From Symploca sp. SIO2C1 (GTDB lineage Bacteria; Cyanobacteriota; Cyanobacteriia; Cyanobacteriales; Coleofasciculaceae), in NCBI GenBank assembly GCA_010692635.1, contig JAAHGL010000034.1, positions 1-52,150 of the forward strand: DNA of 52,150 nt, written 5' to 3'. Made by a program: the position numbers and the translations under genes. A model generated the notes under the pieces. It saw only the letters and a list, made by a program, of their open reading frames with translations, was not told where the DNA came from and did no database searches. How positions within the stretch are numbered: the stretch's first letter is position 1; the number at the start of each line of letters is the position of its first letter. Shown one piece after another: positions 35,158 through 42,190 of the stretch.

Positions 35158-35404
35158 TTATGATATAGAAGAGCCAAAGCTTTTTTCCGGATGCAGAAGC
35201 TGTAAATCATGCACTACGCACACTGATTCATCTAATCCCTCACCAAAATGACAGGAATTCAATTTAATGTGATGGAGTCCAGTAATTTTGCTAGTAGTGC
35301 CAAGGGTGATACGCTGCTGTTGGAACAGTGCGATCGCTAGTTCAGTAAGCAAATCGGTTTGCTGTCAGTTGGAGGTTGTCGGGTAGTTCAAGTGTGATTT
35401 GCAT
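35158..35404 (-). pseudogene. UPF0175 antitoxin pseudogene A (frameshifted)
   Basis: The frame starts MQITLELPDNLQLTANRFAY and stops; relative to the intact copy at 37049-37285 a small indel around ETDLRSE breaks it. The remaining ELAIALFQQQRITLGTTSKI continues in another frame, with a diverged C-terminus (HFGEGLDESVCVV). It should not make a working antitoxin, and no PIN partner follows. Confidence 0.8.
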
Positions 35405-35449
35405 GATTTGAACTTTGTGGTTAGTTTCTTTGCTAGGTTTCATGAGGAT

Positions 35450-35644
35450 TTAGGACGCTAATAGTGCGGTGACAACTTCCTCTGACATCAAGCGTCGAAA
35501 GTCCAAGATTTCGACTAGAACTAACTTTTCATCTTGTGAATAGTGTAAAATAACCTGACCTTCTTCCTCTGCATAGGCAATCGGAGCTTCAGATAACTCC
35601 ACTAAAAGAGCATCAACATCTTTGCTATAGCTAATCTTTTTCAT
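35450..35644 (-). CDS. DUF2283 protein (putative antitoxin)
   Basis: A 64-residue protein with the DUF2283 pattern KISYSKDVDALLVELSEAP, then AYAEEEGQVILHYSQDEKLV and VEILDFRRL. A perfect AGGAGGT sits six bases before the ATG, within the end of the upstream DUF4258 gene; the two overlap by 14 bases. DUF4258/DUF2283 neighbours are commonly regarded as toxin-antitoxin pairs, with DUF2283 as antitoxin. A fragment matching its ILDFRRL segment recurs at 36533-36555, fused to UPF0175 debris. Confidence 0.8.
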   Translation of the reverse strand: MKKISYSKDVDALLVELSEAPIAYAEEEGQVILHYSQDEKLVLVEILDFRRLMSEEVVTALLAS

Positions 35645-35891
35645 ATCTAGACCTCCTGCCAGGGTAAAGGGTAATGATCAAAATGAATGCCTTGAATTCT
35701 CGGTAAACTACTCTCAATACTCGTTTTTCGTCTAATTGCCTTTGAGCAATTTGTTTGCCTTCTTCCCCCGATTCTAGCTTGTCCGGGAAACGAACTGTTT
35801 CAATAATGAATTCTGGCTTGATAGTGATACCATGAGTAGTAAGTATCTCTATTTTGAGTTGTGAGTGTTCACTAAAGCGAATTTCTTTCAT
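35631..35891 (-). CDS. DUF4258 protein (putative toxin)
   Basis: An 86-residue small basic protein with the DUF4258 layout: FSEHSQLKIEILTTHGI, IIETVRFPDKLESGEEGKQIAQRQ, RVLRVVYREFKAFILIITLYP and a final RRSRYEKD. The fold is RelE/BrnT-like, which suggests an RNase-type toxin. It is the first gene of a two-gene operon with DUF2283, translationally coupled by a 14-base overlap. Activity is inferred from family context only. Confidence 0.78.
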   Translation of the reverse strand: MKEIRFSEHSQLKIEILTTHGITIKPEFIIETVRFPDKLESGEEGKQIAQRQLDEKRVLRVVYREFKAFILIITLYPGRRSRYEKD

Positions 35892-35917
35892 AGCTCACTG
35901 TTGAGACTAATCACAGG

Positions 35918-36058
35918 TGTTAACCTTATCAAGGGTAATGCGCTGCTGCTGAAATAGTGCGATTGCCTCCGGCACCAGCTTGCGCTGATCGCTAATTCAA
36001 TACACAAATCAGTTTGAATCAGTTGGAGATTGTCCGATAGTTCAAGCGTGATTTGCAT
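35918..36058 (-). pseudogene. UPF0175 antitoxin pseudogene B (with 26-nt insertion)
   Basis: Remnant of the UPF0175 N-terminal half (MQITLELSDNLQLIQTDL..), truncated after the ITL.K region. A GC-rich stretch of about 26 bases (35967-35992, CTCCGGCACCAGCTTGCG then CTGATCGC) interrupts the HIP1-containing ALFQ segment and shifts the frame. Confidence 0.65.
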
Positions 36059-36229
36059 GATTTGTGCTTTGTGATTGGGTTCTTCGTTGAGTTTACTGCT
36101 GTTGTAGTATAGCGATCGCTAATTCATTATGAGCGCTTAAGATCCCCGACTTCTTCATTGAACCTGTGATTAACTCGAAAAAGTGGTAAAAGAAGTCGGG
36201 GATCTAGAACCATGCGATCGCTAATTCAG
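36020..36229. repeat. Repeat block H, copy 1
   Basis: About 210 bp nearly identical to 37683-37893. It holds the UPF0175 5' end, a TATAGCGATCGCTAATTCA segment, and a hairpin (36141-36204) with perfect arms GATCCCCGACTTCTT and AAGAAGTCGGGGATC. Confidence 0.8.
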
Positions 36230-36293
36230 GTTCTGTGATTGGGTTTTTCACTATATCAAAATTATCAAAGGTGATGGGCCAGTGTTACAGTAT

Positions 36294-36519
36294 AGCGATC
36301 GCTTCCCTTGTGTTCTGAAGTTTTGTGCTATTATTAGTAATAATAGGATAGGTGTGCGCCTATAGATACAATCCTCTGTAAGCTCTTTAGTTTTCACGCA
36401 ACAAGCCACCCAAGAGATTGCTTTCTCTGGTAGGTTGGGTGGAACGAAGTGAAACCCAACACAGTTTACACCGGCGTGTTGGAAAGGAGCGATCGCTAAT
36501 TCAGTACGTAAATCAGTTT
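36294..36519. repeat. Repeat block K, copy 1
   Basis: About 226 bp nearly identical to 37452-37679. It includes TGTGCGCCTATAGATACAAT and the dispersed GGTTGGGTGGAACGAAGTGA repeat, and ends in a UPF0175 fragment. The open frames across it (36251-36550 minus) are chance readings of repeat DNA. Confidence 0.8.
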
Positions 36520-36555
36520 CGGTTAGTTGGAGCAAGCGTCGAAAATCCAAGATTT
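36480..36555 (-). pseudogene. Chimeric fragment: DUF2283 end joined to UPF0175
   Basis: The minus strand reads ILDFRRL (from a DUF2283 gene) directly into QLTETDLRTELAIAPFQHAG (from a UPF0175 gene). It begins three bases after the PIN toxin stop. This is an illegitimate junction between two unrelated antitoxin genes. Confidence 0.65.
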
Positions 36556-36557
36556 AG

Positions 36558-37049
36558 TCATTGTCTTTCATTTGATTCTTGAAGAGTACGAACGTACAGC
36601 ACTTGACTAACTCGGAAGCCTGCTTCACCAATTAAGCGATCAAGTAGCGGCTTGACAGCAGGAATAAGCCCTTGATTTTTGGCGTTAACCAGAATACCTA
36701 AAATACCACGAATTTTGAGTCCGTATTGTAAGGCAACTTTTCTACCAAGTCGTTCATCAATCAGTAAACGATCTGCATTTACTTCAAGAGCCAAAGATAT
36801 CGCAGCTGCTTCACCTGAATCCAGGGTTTGGGTAAAAGCTTGAATGAATTGAAGGTTTTTAGGCACTTGGATCTCAAGCCACCCTAGGTTAATCAATGTG
36901 GCAATTGTAGGCTGAATTTCAGGGAAATTCATTAGTTCAGTATGAACAATGGGTGGAATCAGAATTTTGGGGTAAATCTGTTGCAGGAGATTGATTTCGC
37001 TAATCACAGCTAGATTGCTCAGGGGTGAGGTATTACTAACAATCAGCAT
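36558..37049 (-). CDS. DUF3368 PIN-domain toxin
   Basis: A 163-residue PIN-fold ribonuclease toxin. The N-terminal IVSNTSPLSNLAVI is the DUF3368 form, in which the first acidic residue is often Asn. Further conserved acidic sites are HTELMNFPE (about 38-46), LDSGEAAAISLALE (about 76-89) and ADRLLIDERLGRKVA (about 92-106). The chosen ATG at 37049 overlaps the upstream antitoxin stop (TAATG), a classic sign of translational coupling; a TTG six bases earlier is less likely. Its cognate antitoxin is the UPF0175 protein. It appears intact. Confidence 0.88.
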   Translation of the reverse strand: MLIVSNTSPLSNLAVISEINLLQQIYPKILIPPIVHTELMNFPEIQPTIATLINLGWLEIQVPKNLQFIQAFTQTLDSGEAAAISLALEVNADRLLIDERLGRKVALQYGLKIRGILGILVNAKNQGLIPAVKPLLDRLIGEAGFRVSQVLYVRTLQESNERQ

Positions 37050-37285
37050 TACCAACCATCCTGGCGTAGGCTGGTGAGATCTTGTTCTAGATCTTCAACA
37101 TCATAGTGAACATTGATGCCACGACTGGCAATCAGTCGTTGGAATTCAATTTGATGGAGTCCAGTAATTTTACTGGCAGTGCCAAGGGTGATACGCTGCT
37201 GTTGGAACAGTGCGATCGCTAATTCACTACGCAAATCAGTTTCCGTCAGTTGGAGGTTGTCCGGTAGTTCAAGCGTGATTTGCAT
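37049..37285 (-). CDS. UPF0175 family antitoxin (intact copy)
   Basis: A 78-residue protein that typically pairs with a DUF3368 PIN toxin. It reads MQITLELPDNLQLTETDLRS, then ELAIALFQQQRITLGTASKITGLHQIEFQRLIASRGI (a helix-turn-helix-like segment) and an acidic tail HYDVEDLEQDLTSLRQDGW. It is the only full copy among six related sequences in this 2.8-kb zone. The TAATG overlap couples it to the toxin. The zone of repeats both upstream and downstream may carry its promoter. Confidence 0.87.
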   Translation of the reverse strand: MQITLELPDNLQLTETDLRSELAIALFQQQRITLGTASKITGLHQIEFQRLIASRGINVHYDVEDLEQDLTSLRQDGW

Positions 37286-37342
37286 GATTTGTGCTTTGTG
37301 ATTGGGTTATGGCTTAAGTTTATCTGTTGGGTTTCGTTGCCT

Positions 37343-37381
37343 CAACCTTACAGTGCGATCGCAGATCGCACTGTAAGGTTG
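37343..37381. repeat. Perfect 39-bp palindrome
   Basis: Arms of 18 bp (CAACCTTACAGTGCGATC and its exact complement) flank a GCA centre. It lies inside the GTTGGGTTTCGTTGCC repeat, so it looks like a secondary insertion or duplication. The RNA or single-stranded DNA would form a very stable cruciform. Confidence 0.85.
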
Positions 37382-37391
37382 AATAGGGAAC

Positions 37392-37408
37392 GCGAGCAAG
37401 ATGCTCGC
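37392..37408. repeat. GCGAGCAAGATGCTCGC hairpin repeat, copy 2
   Basis: Identical to 35126-35142, with shared flanks (GGGAA-CGCGAGC and GCACTAC). Confidence 0.7.
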
Positions 37409-37451
37409 ACTACTTTTCTTTACACTCAATGGGATGATGCTATTGGAACAG

Positions 37452-37679
37452 AGCGATCGCTTCCCTTGTGTCCTGAAGTTTTGTGCTATTATTAGTGATA
37501 ATGGGATAGGTGTGCGCCTATAGATACAATCCTCTGTAAGCTCTTTAGTTTTCACGCAACAAGCCACCCAAGAGATCGCTTCCTCTGGTAGGTTGGGTGG
37601 AACGAAGTGAAACCCAACGAGAGTTTACACCGGCGTGTTGGAAAGGAGCGATCGCTAGTTCAGTAAGCAAATCGGTTTG
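37452..37679. repeat. Repeat block K, copy 2
   Basis: Second copy of 36294-36519 with only scattered differences; here it runs directly into block H, whereas in copy 1 block H comes first. Confidence 0.8.
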
Positions 37680-37722
37680 CTGTCAGTTGGAGGTTGTCCG
37701 GTAGTTCAAGCGTGATTTGCAT
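37640..37722 (-). pseudogene. UPF0175 fragment E
   Basis: The minus strand gives MQITLELPDNLQLTANRFAY then a stop, the same frameshift as pseudogene A. The 3' side breaks off after a HIP1 site into ..SFPTRRCKL-type repeat sequence. Only about 80 bp remain. Confidence 0.65.
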
Positions 37723-37893
37723 GATTTGTGCTTTGTGATTGGTTTCTTCGTTGAGTTTACTGCTGTTGTAGTATAGCGATCGCTAATTCATTATGAGCGC
37801 TTAAGATCCCCGACTTCTTCATTGAACCTGTGATTAACTCGAAAAAGTGGTAAAAGAAGTCGGGGATCTAGAACCATGCGATCGCTAATTCAG
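37683..37893. repeat. Repeat block H, copy 2
   Basis: Second copy of 36020-36229, with the same GATCCCCGACTTCTT hairpin (37805-37868). Confidence 0.8.
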
Positions 37894-37952
37894 TACGCAA
37901 ATCAGTTTGCTGTCAGTTGGAGGTTTTCGGGTAGTTCAAGGGTGATTTGCAT
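37870..37952 (-). pseudogene. UPF0175 fragment F
   Basis: Minus-strand MQITLELPENLQLTANRF-type start with the same broken middle, about 80 bp, ending at a HIP1 site (GCGATCGC) that joins block H. Confidence 0.6.
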
Positions 37953-38245
37953 GATTTGGACTCTGTGATTGGGTTCTGGGTTAAGCTTATCTGTTGGGTT
38001 TCGTTGCCTCAACCCAACCTACAAGAGAAAGCGATCGCACTGAATATATCAACTTCTAGGAATAGCAAATATGGCCAATGTTTTAAAAGTAAATTATCAA
38101 GATTTTTCTCTCATCACTTAATTCTATTTATGTTGGATGTGTTGGCAACTTTTGTTAAGACATGATAGGATATCAGACAATTAAGCCTATCAAGGAACAC
38201 TCTATAGTGTTTCTATTATTAAGAATTAAACAGGAAAAATTAACC

Positions 38246-38686
38246 ATGCCCAGATATAGCAACTCACAGGATGTGATTAACGCTATGCAACCTATTCTTG
38301 ATACATGTGCTGAGCTAAACAATGACATTGATGGCATAGCTTTTTTAGTAGGTTTTGAAATTCGTGCCCGCTCTAAAGTAGACGGTTACGGTGGAAAGTT
38401 TGATGCTACAGCAGTTGCTTCTGCATTAGGTAATTTCACTGAAACTAATAAAGAGACTTTTGGCAATAACACGGATTTGAAGCAGATTTCTTTTCTGAAC
38501 ATTACCGAAAATGGTGAAAGCAAACAAATTACTGCTTGGAGTGTAGCTTTACCCTATGAAAATTATAAGCTAGTTTTTGTAGCCAACTTAAAAAATAAAT
38601 CAAGATATCCAATACATAGAGGAACTGTAGAAGAATATGTACAAGATCTTTTGCCGTTAATTGAGGAGTATGATAAGCTTGTTTGA
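38246..38686 (+). CDS. Putative Roadblock/LC7-like protein 1
   Basis: A 146-residue soluble protein. The middle reads NDIDGIAFLVGFEIRARSKVDG, then FDATAVASALGNFTETNKETFG, resembling the strand-turn-strand and long helix of Roadblock/LC7 domains that regulate small GTPases; this is a fold-level guess. The ATG at 38246 is preceded by CAGGAAAAA; the longer frame from 38162 lacks a ribosome site. A paralogue follows at 38969. Both are AT-rich relative to the upstream repeats, and they converge on the NACHT/CHAT operon. Confidence 0.6.
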   Translation: MPRYSNSQDVINAMQPILDTCAELNNDIDGIAFLVGFEIRARSKVDGYGGKFDATAVASALGNFTETNKETFGNNTDLKQISFLNITENGESKQITAWSVALPYENYKLVFVANLKNKSRYPIHRGTVEEYVQDLLPLIEEYDKLV

Positions 38687-38968
38687 TATTTCTTTGCATT
38701 TAAGAAAAGTCTGAAAAGCATTCAATCAATGCCTATAGCCCATGCCAAGTCAATAATTTCCAGGAGAACAGAAAAAGATTTTGGGCAGCACACTGCCGAC
38801 GATTGCTCAAGGGCAGCAGTTTTTCCTCTACAGCAAACCAAGAGTATTTTAACCGCTCTTTACTTAACTTATACCTCTTGAAAAAACAAGGGGTTTTTGT
38901 ATTTTAAATTTGTAGTCTATTAGAAAAGAGTAGTATGCTATCAATTACCTATTTAAATAAAATCAATT
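38687..38968 (+). terminator. Spacer with terminator between the two paralogues
   Basis: 282 bases. A hairpin CCTCTTG-AAAAAA-CAAGGGG at 38874-38893 is followed by TTTTTG, a good terminator for the first paralogue. The AT-rich remainder (38900-38968) is a likely promoter for the second. No gene is seen. Confidence 0.6.
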
Positions 38969-39391
38969 ATGAAAAGTTATTCTGACTCAAAAGATATACT
39001 TAATACTTTGCCAATTCTCTTTGATTGGTTTATAAAACGCACTATTGGTATAGATGGAATAGCATTGGTATTAAACTATAATATTATTGCTCGTTCCGAA
39101 ATATCAGAAGAGACATTTGATACCACTGTAGTCGCTTCTCTCTTAGCCAATCTGAGTGAAACAACTATAGATACTTTGGGAGATAAGATAAGTCTTTATT
39201 ATGTTAATTTAATAACTCAAAATACCAATGGTGAGTTACAAGCTTGGACTCTAGTCTATCCTTATAAAAATTATAGACTGATTTTTTCAGGAAAAAAACT
39301 ACAGCTAGATCAAGCAGTAGATCAAGCAACTGTTCTCAGTTATGTCCGAGATATTGTTCCATTCATTAAATCCTATGACAATCTTACTTAA
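38969..39391 (+). CDS. Putative Roadblock/LC7-like protein 2
   Basis: A 140-residue paralogue of the preceding gene. Aligned blocks are SDSKDILNTL / SNSQDVINAM, GIDGIALVLNYNIIARSEI / DIDGIAFLVGFEIRARSKV, FDTTVVASLLANLSET / FDATAVASALGNFTET, QAWTLVYPYKNYRLIF / TAWSVALPYENYKLVF, and a terminal YVRDIVPFIKSYD / YVQDLLPLIEEYD. The divergence shows an old tandem duplication with the fold kept. Its stop lies three bases from the end of the convergent NACHT gene with no terminator between. Function unknown. Confidence 0.6.
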   Translation: MKSYSDSKDILNTLPILFDWFIKRTIGIDGIALVLNYNIIARSEISEETFDTTVVASLLANLSETTIDTLGDKISLYYVNLITQNTNGELQAWTLVYPYKNYRLIFSGKKLQLDQAVDQATVLSYVRDIVPFIKSYDNLT

Positions 39392-39394
39392 CCT

Positions 39395-42190
39395 TCAGAT
39401 GCTTTGCCTTTCTAACTTTTCTAATTGATTTTTAGCAAATTTCCTCACTTGCTCGTCTGAGTCGTTGTCAGCTCTGTTCCTTAGTAGGGATATAATCTTA
39501 GGATAGTCGGGATATTGCTGGATAATGATCTCAAGTGCTGATTGCCGGGGGTTGTCTTCCCAATCATACCGACGCTTAAAGGGGTCATTGAGGACGCGCT
39601 CCCTTAAAAATTCTAACATCCAAGGTTCATCTTTCCAGCCACGGGCGATTTCTACTATTGCTGCTTGTCGCACATCTCTATCTTTATCAGATTTTGCTTG
39701 TTGTTGGAGCAGGGGTAAGGTATGGGGGTTATCTTTCCAGCCACGGGCGATTTCTTCTACTGCTGCATTTCGCACACGCCAATTTTCATCATCAGATTTT
39801 GCCTTTTGTTGGAGCAGGGGTAAGGTATCAGGGTGATCTTTCCAGCCACGGGCAATTTCTACTACTGCTGCACTTTGCACAATCCCACTTTTATCATATT
39901 TTGCCTTTTTTTGGAGCAGGGGTAAGGTATCAGGGTCATTTTGCCCATATTGAGCGATTGTCTTTAGAGCAGACTTTCGTATGTAAGAATTTGAGCCAGA
40001 CTGAAGGCAGGATTTCAACCAGTTTAAGGTTTGTGGGGTATTTTGCCCAACTGTCGCGATCGCACTCACAATAGCGTCAGCTGCTTCAGCATCGAATGGA
40101 TGAGGATATACTCGTTCAGCCTCTTGTTTTAGCGCTGTTTGCAGTGGCTCAGCAATAGATGCGTTTTTGTTCCTGAGTTCAGCAAAACAGTTAGCTGCCA
40201 ATAGCAAATTTTGTATCCCTTTTTTTCTCAGGCGTCCATTTTTATCAAGAAACTCTCGCTGATTAATTTTCTGCTCTATCAGGTATTCAATAATTTGCCC
40301 GACAAACTTGGCATCAATCATCCCAGCTATCAACCGTAGCACTTCCTGCCAAGATTCATCTTGCCAGTGCTTACCAAATACTTCGATTTTCAATTGTTCA
40401 ATGGAGAGGTTTTGCGTCTGTTGAAACTGCCAGACATATTCCCAAGCACAGAAGTATTCTAAAAATGTCCGATGGACAAAGCCATAGGAATCTCCACCCA
40501 GGAAACACAAAATAAAATTGCGACTCCGCAGTTGCTCAATCATTAACCGAGCAACGGTTGTCGGATCATTGACTTCTATGCTTTTTAAATACTTACTGAG
40601 AATTATTTCTAAATCCCTCCCCCGAATCAGATTACCAGCTAAACCCTTGTTTGCCTCTTGCATAAAGTCGGCAATTTGGCGCAGCATTGCCTGCTTATCT
40701 TTATAATCGATAGTTACCGGATCGACTCTGGGATCTGCTAACAATTTTCGCTCGACATCCCATTGATAGAGCAAAACTCGCGAAGCTTGGTTATAGAGTT
40801 CTGGTCTATCTCTGGGTAACTCTTGATTGCGATTAAGTATCGCCATCATTATCAGCAGCAGGGGATTGCCTGCTAGTTCCCTAATCGCTTGTGAGGTATC
40901 AATTGCCTGTTGCAATCGCTTCCGCTTTCTCAGTTTATCTACCTCATCAATAAAAGTTAACTCATGCCAACGCTTGATGAAACTCTGAATTTGCTCTGAG
41001 TCTAAATCTTGCAGTAGGAAGTGACGAAATCCAACTTCTTGCAGCCGTTGGGGTTTATGGCCAATAATGCGAGAAGTTACAATTACCCGCACCTTGGGAT
41101 AATCATTGGTGAAGCGATGAATATCAGTAACTAGCTTGTCCCGTTGTGCCGGATCAAATACCTCATCTAACCCATCAAACATCACTAAAGCCTTGCCTGC
41201 TTTCAGCTTTTCTTGGAGTTGATGCTGATTGAGGCGACAGATAACATTTCCCTTGTGGAAGAATTCTAGCAAATCTTTGCATTCTCCAGAATTCCGGTTT
41301 ATGTTATAAGTTCGCAGTTCAATTAGCAAGGGAATCGGCAGTTCAATAATACTATCCAGGGGACTCCTTGCCCAATTCAATGCCAGGTATTGCAGTAAAA
41401 TTGACTTTCCTGAACCGGGATCTCCCAAAATCACCAGATACCGATAGCTCTCATCTGACCATATTTCATTAACAATATCCAAAACTGAGCGAACTGGCTG
41501 TTGATAATAAACCTGTTTGTATTGTTCCCATACTTCTGAGTCAATTTCTGCTTCTAGTTGGTTACTCTCTCCCAGTCGTCTTTGATGTTCTTTGGGAATT
41601 TCGTAAACTTGAGGTAAAAATTCCTGGCATTCTCGCACATTTTGCGCTACAAATAATTGCCAGACTTTGAGCTTCCCTCTATAGTCATAAACACTGGTAT
41701 CTACACTATCTAAGTTCAGATTAGCGTATCGCTCTAGCAGTGCTTCTTGATAACCTTTGATAAGGTCTGGACTAATTCCAGAACTGTTGATTCCTAAATC
41801 TTTAGTATTTCTCCCTGACTCATCTACTTCCTGCCTAACCTTGACATCACTTAGACTCAGAACCTTAACTGGCACTCCCCAACCATTCACCAGCGTTACC
41901 CGAATCTCTCCTTCAATCTCCTCCTGCGCTGCCGTCAACAAAAACTTAGCAGCACCATAAGTCCCCCCAAAACGATGCAACACCACTGCTGGCTCTCCCA
42001 TAGGCTTGTTACTAAACAGAGGGAAAGTCTCCAACATACAGTAAATAGGATACTCCTCCTCCTCATAGGGCCATTCATCCCCAGAAGGTTGCACATCAAC
42101 TGTCATCAGATAAGTCTTACCCACCTGTGCCTCACGGGGGTAGCTAATCACAGGCTGAATAGATAGGGGTAGCTGCTGAGTATCAGGCAT
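39395..42190 (-). CDS. NACHT-domain NTPase with C-terminal HEAT-like repeats
   Basis: A 931-residue STAND-class signalling ATPase. Residues 1-140 form a strand-rich N-terminal domain (Ig-like or similar, unassigned). The NACHT domain has Walker A GDPGSGKS (about 255-262), Walker B LVMFDGLDEVFD (about 335-346), sensor VIVTSR, and NPLLLIMMA. FVHRTFLEYFCAWEY lies near 565. From about 690 the protein is HEAT-like, ending with three nearly identical 34-residue units (LPLLQQKAKSD...AAVEEIARGWKD, about 743-863), the probable sensor. It overlaps the CHAT gene by 8 bases, so it is the last gene of the operon. The role in conflict or cell-death signalling is inferred from family and context. Confidence 0.9.
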   Translation of the reverse strand: MPDTQQLPLSIQPVISYPREAQVGKTYLMTVDVQPSGDEWPYEEEEYPIYCMLETFPLFSNKPMGEPAVVLHRFGGTYGAAKFLLTAAQEEIEGEIRVTLVNGWGVPVKVLSLSDVKVRQEVDESGRNTKDLGINSSGISPDLIKGYQEALLERYANLNLDSVDTSVYDYRGKLKVWQLFVAQNVRECQEFLPQVYEIPKEHQRRLGESNQLEAEIDSEVWEQYKQVYYQQPVRSVLDIVNEIWSDESYRYLVILGDPGSGKSILLQYLALNWARSPLDSIIELPIPLLIELRTYNINRNSGECKDLLEFFHKGNVICRLNQHQLQEKLKAGKALVMFDGLDEVFDPAQRDKLVTDIHRFTNDYPKVRVIVTSRIIGHKPQRLQEVGFRHFLLQDLDSEQIQSFIKRWHELTFIDEVDKLRKRKRLQQAIDTSQAIRELAGNPLLLIMMAILNRNQELPRDRPELYNQASRVLLYQWDVERKLLADPRVDPVTIDYKDKQAMLRQIADFMQEANKGLAGNLIRGRDLEIILSKYLKSIEVNDPTTVARLMIEQLRSRNFILCFLGGDSYGFVHRTFLEYFCAWEYVWQFQQTQNLSIEQLKIEVFGKHWQDESWQEVLRLIAGMIDAKFVGQIIEYLIEQKINQREFLDKNGRLRKKGIQNLLLAANCFAELRNKNASIAEPLQTALKQEAERVYPHPFDAEAADAIVSAIATVGQNTPQTLNWLKSCLQSGSNSYIRKSALKTIAQYGQNDPDTLPLLQKKAKYDKSGIVQSAAVVEIARGWKDHPDTLPLLQQKAKSDDENWRVRNAAVEEIARGWKDNPHTLPLLQQQAKSDKDRDVRQAAIVEIARGWKDEPWMLEFLRERVLNDPFKRRYDWEDNPRQSALEIIIQQYPDYPKIISLLRNRADNDSDEQVRKFAKNQLEKLERQSI

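Larger units (their letters stand above)
37286..38245. repeat. Repeat-only spacer upstream of the PIN module
   Basis: About 960 bases that contain blocks K and H (second copies), two UPF0175 fragments, a 39-bp palindrome, and the dispersed GTTGGGTTTCGTTGCCTCAA repeat at 37325-37345 and 37995-38015. I see no real gene; short frames here read through repeats. Confidence 0.7.

Noticed and set aside
36251-36550. 99-aa minus-strand frame and its relative at 37307-37567
   Set aside because: Both translate repeat block K and its joined fragments; the similarity between them reflects DNA repeats, not a protein family.
37947-38165. 72-aa plus-strand frame
   Set aside because: It reads across UPF0175 debris and the GTTGGGTTTCG repeat; no ribosome site.
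39635-39942. Possible CRISPR-like spacing of 101-105 bp repeats
   Set aside because: The repeats are in frame in the NACHT gene and encode HEAT-like units.
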